Source: Laterigemmans sp052161645
GTDB taxonomy: Bacteria > Planctomycetota > Planctomycetia > Pirellulales > Pirellulaceae
Reading direction: 5' to 3' (one strand)
NCBI GenBank assembly: GCA_052161645.1
Contig: CP197414.1
Length of the DNA: 64,000 nt
Positions 60,888 through 64,000 of the stretch are shown here, in pieces (position 1 is the first letter of the stretch; the number at the start of each line of letters is the position of its first letter). The position numbers were made by a program, and so were the translations under genes. The notes beneath the pieces were generated by a model. The model had not been told where the DNA came from. It searched no databases and saw only the letters and a list, made by a program, of their open reading frames with translations.

Positions 60888-62582
60888 TCATGGTTGCAAT
60901 GCAGTGTCATCCGTCGCGCCTTCCTCCGTCGATTCTAGGCGGACCAGAACATATTGCTCGACGCGTTCCGAGCCGAAATGAATCAATAGCGGGGCTTCAT
61001 CTTGTGTGAGGTTATAGAGCCCCGTCTCGGCAACGATCGTATCGCTTTCGCCAATTCTGAAAGCGACCCGCTGGGTTTCTTTGTTAACTTGGCCTTGGAT
61101 AGCATCCGCTTGGTCTGTTTGCTGGTTGTAAAGCGTTCCCGAGATGATGCCCGATTTATCTACTGCTAGTTGCAAGACTCTGGTAGGTGTGACATCAGCT
61201 TTATGCGTTGATAGAGCAAACGTGCCCAGTGGAAGCCACTCGGCGGTCGCTGCTTGCTCTTCAGATTCTGGAGGTGCTACCGTGGCCAGCGCCGCGGCAC
61301 TTTCGGCGAATTCACTGGTCGTGGCAACTTGCTCGTTATCGATGTAAACGTAATTGTTTTGGAAGGTGACGTTTCCTCCAGTTCCGTAGTCGTAATAAAC
61401 AGGCTGTGACCAGACTGCGGACGGCGCCGACCAACTAAACCAACTTGATGCAACGACCCAAGTCGGACGTCGCCACCAGTAATTCCAAGGATAGTTGTTG
61501 AATCTGTGGTAGTAATGCCAGCGGCACAGACCGCCGGGATGAGAATACCACCAATCCCCGGCAAACCACTGATTGTGATAGCCGTAGCCTCGCCAGTTGC
61601 GGCGTACTTTATTGCCCCAGCTATTCCAGTAATTGATGCGCGCTGGATGTGTTGTCGCCCAACCGTGCAGACCGCCGATTTGCGTTTGCCAGCGATTGTT
61701 GATCGCGTTGAGTCGATTGTTGTCGATTTGCACCCAGTTCGGCCGATTGTTGATGACCGAATTGCCAATATTGATATTGCCGACGTTGATCGGTCTTGGG
61801 TTGGCACCTGGGCGTCCAGGAATTCCAGTGGGTCGACTGGATGGTCGGGAGGGCAAGGTGCTGGGCCGATCTGTTGGCCTGATTGTGCCTGGAAGGGTTG
61901 TTGGGCGGTTTCCCAAATTGGGTCGATCGGCTGGCTTTAGCCCGCCAGAGATCCCCAGGAAATCACCCACGTCATTTACTGACGGGCGGTTGGCCGTGCC
62001 GGGTAAAGTGGTAGGTCGCCCTGCCCCGCCGCCCAAGCTGGGCCCGCCGCCCAAGCTGGGGAAATTTGGTCGTACTGCGGGTCTAGCGCCGGGTCTCACA
62101 TCGGGTCGTACACCAGGCTTTACCTCGGGCCTCGTCGTCGGTTTATATCCCGGCAGCGTGGTCGGCCGGTTGCTGGATGGCGGAAGCGATGGCTTCATGC
62201 CGCCGCTGATTCCATTCCCGCCTGGTCGTGTGGGTCGAGTTTGGGGAGCTGTGGGACGCGCGGTTGGCAGGCTGGGGAGTGTTGTTGGTCGATTGGGATT
62301 TGGGCGCGAGATGTTTGGGCGCGAGATGTTTGGGCGCGAAACGTTTGGGCGCGAAACAGCGGGGCGCGTAACCGGCGGACGGGGAGTTGGCATTGCGGGG
62401 CGAGATGGGCTGCCCCCACCCATGTGTGGCATGCTTGCCGGGCGGCGACCGCCAGCTGGGGCTCCGCCGACGCGACCACCGCCTTTGTTCCCACCTCCAC
62501 CTTTAAATCCAAAAGTTGTCGTGGCCTGCAGGTTGAAGGTCGCGAACACGAGTAGCGCTGCGCAGAATGCAAGAATCCTCAT
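60888..62582 (-). CDS. Secreted Pro/Arg/Gly-rich repeat protein of unknown function
   Basis: I do not recognise a defined family. The 564-residue product has a signal peptide (MRILAFCAALLVFATFNLQA). A low-complexity half follows, rich in Gly, Pro, Arg and Thr, with repeated SRPN(I/V) and RPTTLPG units. Then comes a Trp/Tyr/Asn/Arg-rich middle part (for example YHRFNNYPWNYWWRRP) and an acidic C-terminal domain of about 120 residues. ATG 62582 places the signal sequence at the N-terminus and starts 14 bases after the gene upstream. The basic, aromatic-rich composition would suit binding to an acidic polysaccharide or matrix, which is inference from composition. Confidence 0.7.
   Translation of the reverse strand: MRILAFCAALLVFATFNLQATTTFGFKGGGGNKGGGRVGGAPAGGRRPASMPHMGGGSPSRPAMPTPRPPVTRPAVSRPNVSRPNISRPNISRPNPNRPTTLPSLPTARPTAPQTRPTRPGGNGISGGMKPSLPPSSNRPTTLPGYKPTTRPEVKPGVRPDVRPGARPAVRPNFPSLGGGPSLGGGAGRPTTLPGTANRPSVNDVGDFLGISGGLKPADRPNLGNRPTTLPGTIRPTDRPSTLPSRPSSRPTGIPGRPGANPRPINVGNINIGNSVINNRPNWVQIDNNRLNAINNRWQTQIGGLHGWATTHPARINYWNSWGNKVRRNWRGYGYHNQWFAGDWWYSHPGGLCRWHYYHRFNNYPWNYWWRRPTWVVASSWFSWSAPSAVWSQPVYYDYGTGGNVTFQNNYVYIDNEQVATTSEFAESAAALATVAPPESEEQAATAEWLPLGTFALSTHKADVTPTRVLQLAVDKSGIISGTLYNQQTDQADAIQGQVNKETQRVAFRIGESDTIVAETGLYNLTQDEAPLLIHFGSERVEQYVLVRLESTEEGATDDTALQP
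62025..62060. repeat. Tandem 18-bp repeat in the Pro/Arg-rich gene
   Basis: CCCGCCGCCCAAGCTGGG occurs twice without interruption (62025-62042, 62043-62060). It encodes two SLGGG(P/A) units on the minus strand. Confidence 0.9.
62299..62358. repeat. Four tandem 15-bp units in the Pro/Arg-rich gene
   Basis: Units of the type TTTGGGCGCGAGATG start at 62299, 62314, 62329 and 62344. The first two are identical and the last two diverge by a few bases. They encode successive SRPN(V/I/P) pentapeptides on the minus strand. Confidence 0.9.
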
Positions 62583-62596
62583 GAGACGCAGGCCTG

Positions 62597-63514
62597 TTAG
62601 TTTGAGTTGGGAGTGGTTGTTGTTGAATTGGCTTCTTCGATGACTCGCTTCACGGTAACGACCTCTGAGGCGGGTTGGGGCTCCCCCTCGATTTCCCGTC
62701 CGATCAGCTGCACAGTGAAAGCGTCCGCATTTTGGAGGGTCATCACGTAAGTTCCCGATGCGGCTCGTCCGTCTGCCAGAGTTTGCGAGCTCTTGATCAG
62801 CCATTGATCATTGTTCCTCGTCCAAAGACCATCACCAAATGAGCCATCAGCATTAAACGTCCAGGAGCGGAAATGCTGGGCACGGGGATCCCAGCCAATA
62901 ATTTGCGTGCTTTGGAGGGGCACGCCGTCGTCTCCATTGGCTTCAAATGAGCGGACTAGGAATGATCCACCGATCGCCGATTTCACCAAAACTCGCACCT
63001 GGGTTTCGCTGGTCGTGTCTTGCCACTCGCCCATCAACCAGTCAAGTTCCCGCAAAGCATTGGCAGCCGTCGCTGGTGGATTGATAGCTCGTTCCTCCAG
63101 CGTATCGATCGTCCACTGTCCATCGCGTTTCAGCAAAATGGCGGAGAAATGGTTGACCGTGGGGATCCCGCCAGTGGACAGCATCACCGTGCCGTCTGCG
63201 GTTGCCACATCGTCCTTGATCATTCTTACATTCTCGACCGAGCCCGCGAGGCTGAGGGTGTTCGAATTCTCAAAAACGGATTGGATATCCCTGAGGATAT
63301 CGCCACGACCTGTTGTTCGCTCACCACTTTGCTGATCGACATGGATGGCGTTCTTCCCCCACAGCGTCTCAATCGTCTTAAGGTCTTTACTGTTGAAGGC
63401 AATTACATAAGCATTAATAGCCTCACGCACTGAGCCTTCGTCGGCGGATGCTCGCTCCTCGCTGCAGAAGGGCAGGAAAAAAGTTACCAGGCAAGTCAGT
63501 AGGAAAGGTCGCAT
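62597..63514 (-). CDS. Exported SnoaL-like (SgcJ/EcaC type) protein
   Basis: The 305-residue product has a signal peptide (PFLLTCLVTFFLPFC) and an N-terminal cystatin-like SnoaL domain (EAINAYVIAFNSKDLKTIE; GERTTGRGDILRDIQSVFE), as in SgcJ/EcaC-type proteins. A second, beta-rich domain (LDWLMGEWQDTTSE onward) resembles DUF1579-like lipocalin folds. Catalytic residues are not evident, and many members are of unknown function. ATG 63514 places the signal sequence at the start; a GTG at 63568 is in frame. The following Pro/Arg-rich gene lies 14 bases downstream, so they are probably co-transcribed. Confidence 0.78.
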   Translation of the reverse strand: MRPFLLTCLVTFFLPFCSEERASADEGSVREAINAYVIAFNSKDLKTIETLWGKNAIHVDQQSGERTTGRGDILRDIQSVFENSNTLSLAGSVENVRMIKDDVATADGTVMLSTGGIPTVNHFSAILLKRDGQWTIDTLEERAINPPATAANALRELDWLMGEWQDTTSETQVRVLVKSAIGGSFLVRSFEANGDDGVPLQSTQIIGWDPRAQHFRSWTFNADGSFGDGLWTRNNDQWLIKSSQTLADGRAASGTYVMTLQNADAFTVQLIGREIEGEPQPASEVVTVKRVIEEANSTTTTPNSN

Positions 63515-63641
63515 GGGGATTTTTGGTGAAAATGAGGTGTGGCTGACAGCCGTGTTGACCGTATTCACTTATGTTAACCTTAGTTTCCAAGAGGGCAACC
63601 AACTTTGAATAATTCCTCTCGCCACAAATTTAGAAGTTAAA

Positions 63642-64000
63642 GTGTTCAGAAAAGTACTTACCAACCTGTCGGCATGTGGGAGCAACTTGGTCGTCAGCGA
63701 CTTGTTGTTCAAAGCGACCAGCGTATTGTTGTTGACGCCGATCGTCAGTCTGTTATTTCGATTATTCCTCTACGTTTCCGGCCGCGATGTCTTGGCCGAT
63801 GTCGATATCGCGCGTTTTCTGTTGCATCCTCTTGGTGTGCTTGCTTTTATCACGGTTGGTGGAGCCGTCTTGTGCGTGTTCGTGCTCGAGCAAGCGATGT
63901 TGATGACCATTTGCTTGGCCGCGGAGCAGGAAAAAGAGGTTGCACCGCGGCAAGCATTGTTGTTTGTGATGACCAAAGGGGCTGGCCTGTTGCGTCTGAC
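63642..64000 (+). CDS. Membrane-domain glycerophosphodiester phosphodiesterase, N-terminal part (3' truncated)
   Basis: The frame opens at GTG 63642 and runs beyond the window, giving 119 residues. The sequence, with two hydrophobic segments (SVLLLTPIVSLLFRLFLYVSG; LGVLAFITVGGAVLCVFVLEQA) and the block DVDIARFLLHPLGVL, matches the membrane domain that precedes the catalytic domain in one type of glycerophosphodiester phosphodiesterase. The catalytic part is outside the window, so the enzyme call rests on the membrane domain alone. An in-frame TGA at 63606 limits the start, and no ATG precedes the first hydrophobic segment. Confidence 0.6.
   Translation, partial: MFRKVLTNLSACGSNLVVSDLLFKATSVLLLTPIVSLLFRLFLYVSGRDVLADVDIARFLLHPLGVLAFITVGGAVLCVFVLEQAMLMTICLAAEQEKEVAPRQALLFVMTKGAGLLRL

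Noticed and set aside
62025..62358. CRISPR-like array from the short regular repeats
   Set aside because: The repeats are uninterrupted coding tandem units without spacers.
61633..62643. 336-residue open frame on the plus strand opposite the Pro/Arg-rich gene
   Set aside because: It is the antisense shadow of a low-complexity GC-rich gene; the minus-strand frame has a signal peptide, sensible domain order and an upstream partner gene.

Overview
The window looks like a chromosomal piece of a planctomycete, most likely of the Pirellulaceae (Rhodopirellula/Blastopirellula-like). The diagnostic content is a planctomycete-type cytochrome c protein with the DUF1587/1592/1588/1585 module, followed by a Tat-exported DUF1552 protein. 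An ECF sigma factor next to a TPR-bearing Ser/Thr kinase, a formylglycine sulfatase, a ThuA protein, a BlaI/M56 pair and a PQQ-like beta-propeller protein point the same way. Base composition is moderate (around 50-55% GC by eye) and Shine-Dalgarno sites are weak or absent at many starts. No tRNA, rRNA, transposase, phage or CRISPR signal was seen.

Region 1 (1-1881): the tail of a response-regulator receiver domain, cut by the window edge, then a type I phosphodiesterase/nucleotide pyrophosphatase family protein.

Region 2 (1878-24268, minus strand): seventeen consecutive genes form one long exopolysaccharide operon, with repeated ATGA stop/start overlaps. In transcription order: initiating sugar transferase; a WbpB/WbpD/WbpE-like trio expected to make a diacetamido-uronic acid nucleotide sugar; a Wzz-type chain-length protein fused to a degenerate BY-kinase domain; O-antigen ligase/polymerase; flippase; a fused MocA-oxidoreductase/epimerase; three GT4 glycosyltransferases interleaved with two AsnB-type amidotransferases; two FemAB/GNAT paralogues; a JmjC-type cupin; and a polysaccharide deacetylase. 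The set resembles exosortase/PEP-CTERM-associated EPS loci, but neither an exosortase nor a Wza-type export porin lies in the window. My working hypothesis is a uronic-acid polymer whose carboxyls are amidated (AsnB pair) and possibly aminoacylated (FemAB pair).

Region 3 (24633-43213): a seven-heme cytochrome/TPR protein divergent from the EPS operon; ECF sigma factor plus kinase; a P-type ATPase; two small membrane proteins; a cold-shock protein; a PQQ-repeat protein; a secreted GH5-GDPD fusion; an SPW-repeat protein; a PilT ATPase; and a CehA/McbA-type PHP hydrolase.

Region 4 (43531-64000): an S9 peptidase with Glu at the catalytic Asp position; ThuA protein; a TIGR04222-like membrane protein with a Gly/Cys tail; a BlaI/M56 pair with a clear operator inside its promoter; sulfatase; an alpha/beta-hydrolase-SGNH fusion; the cytochrome/DUF1552 pair; isocitrate dehydrogenase; two secreted proteins of unknown role; and the start of a membrane-domain GDPD at the right edge. 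A dispersed palindromic repeat directly abuts the stop codons of two unrelated genes (39243-39330 and 57642-57729).
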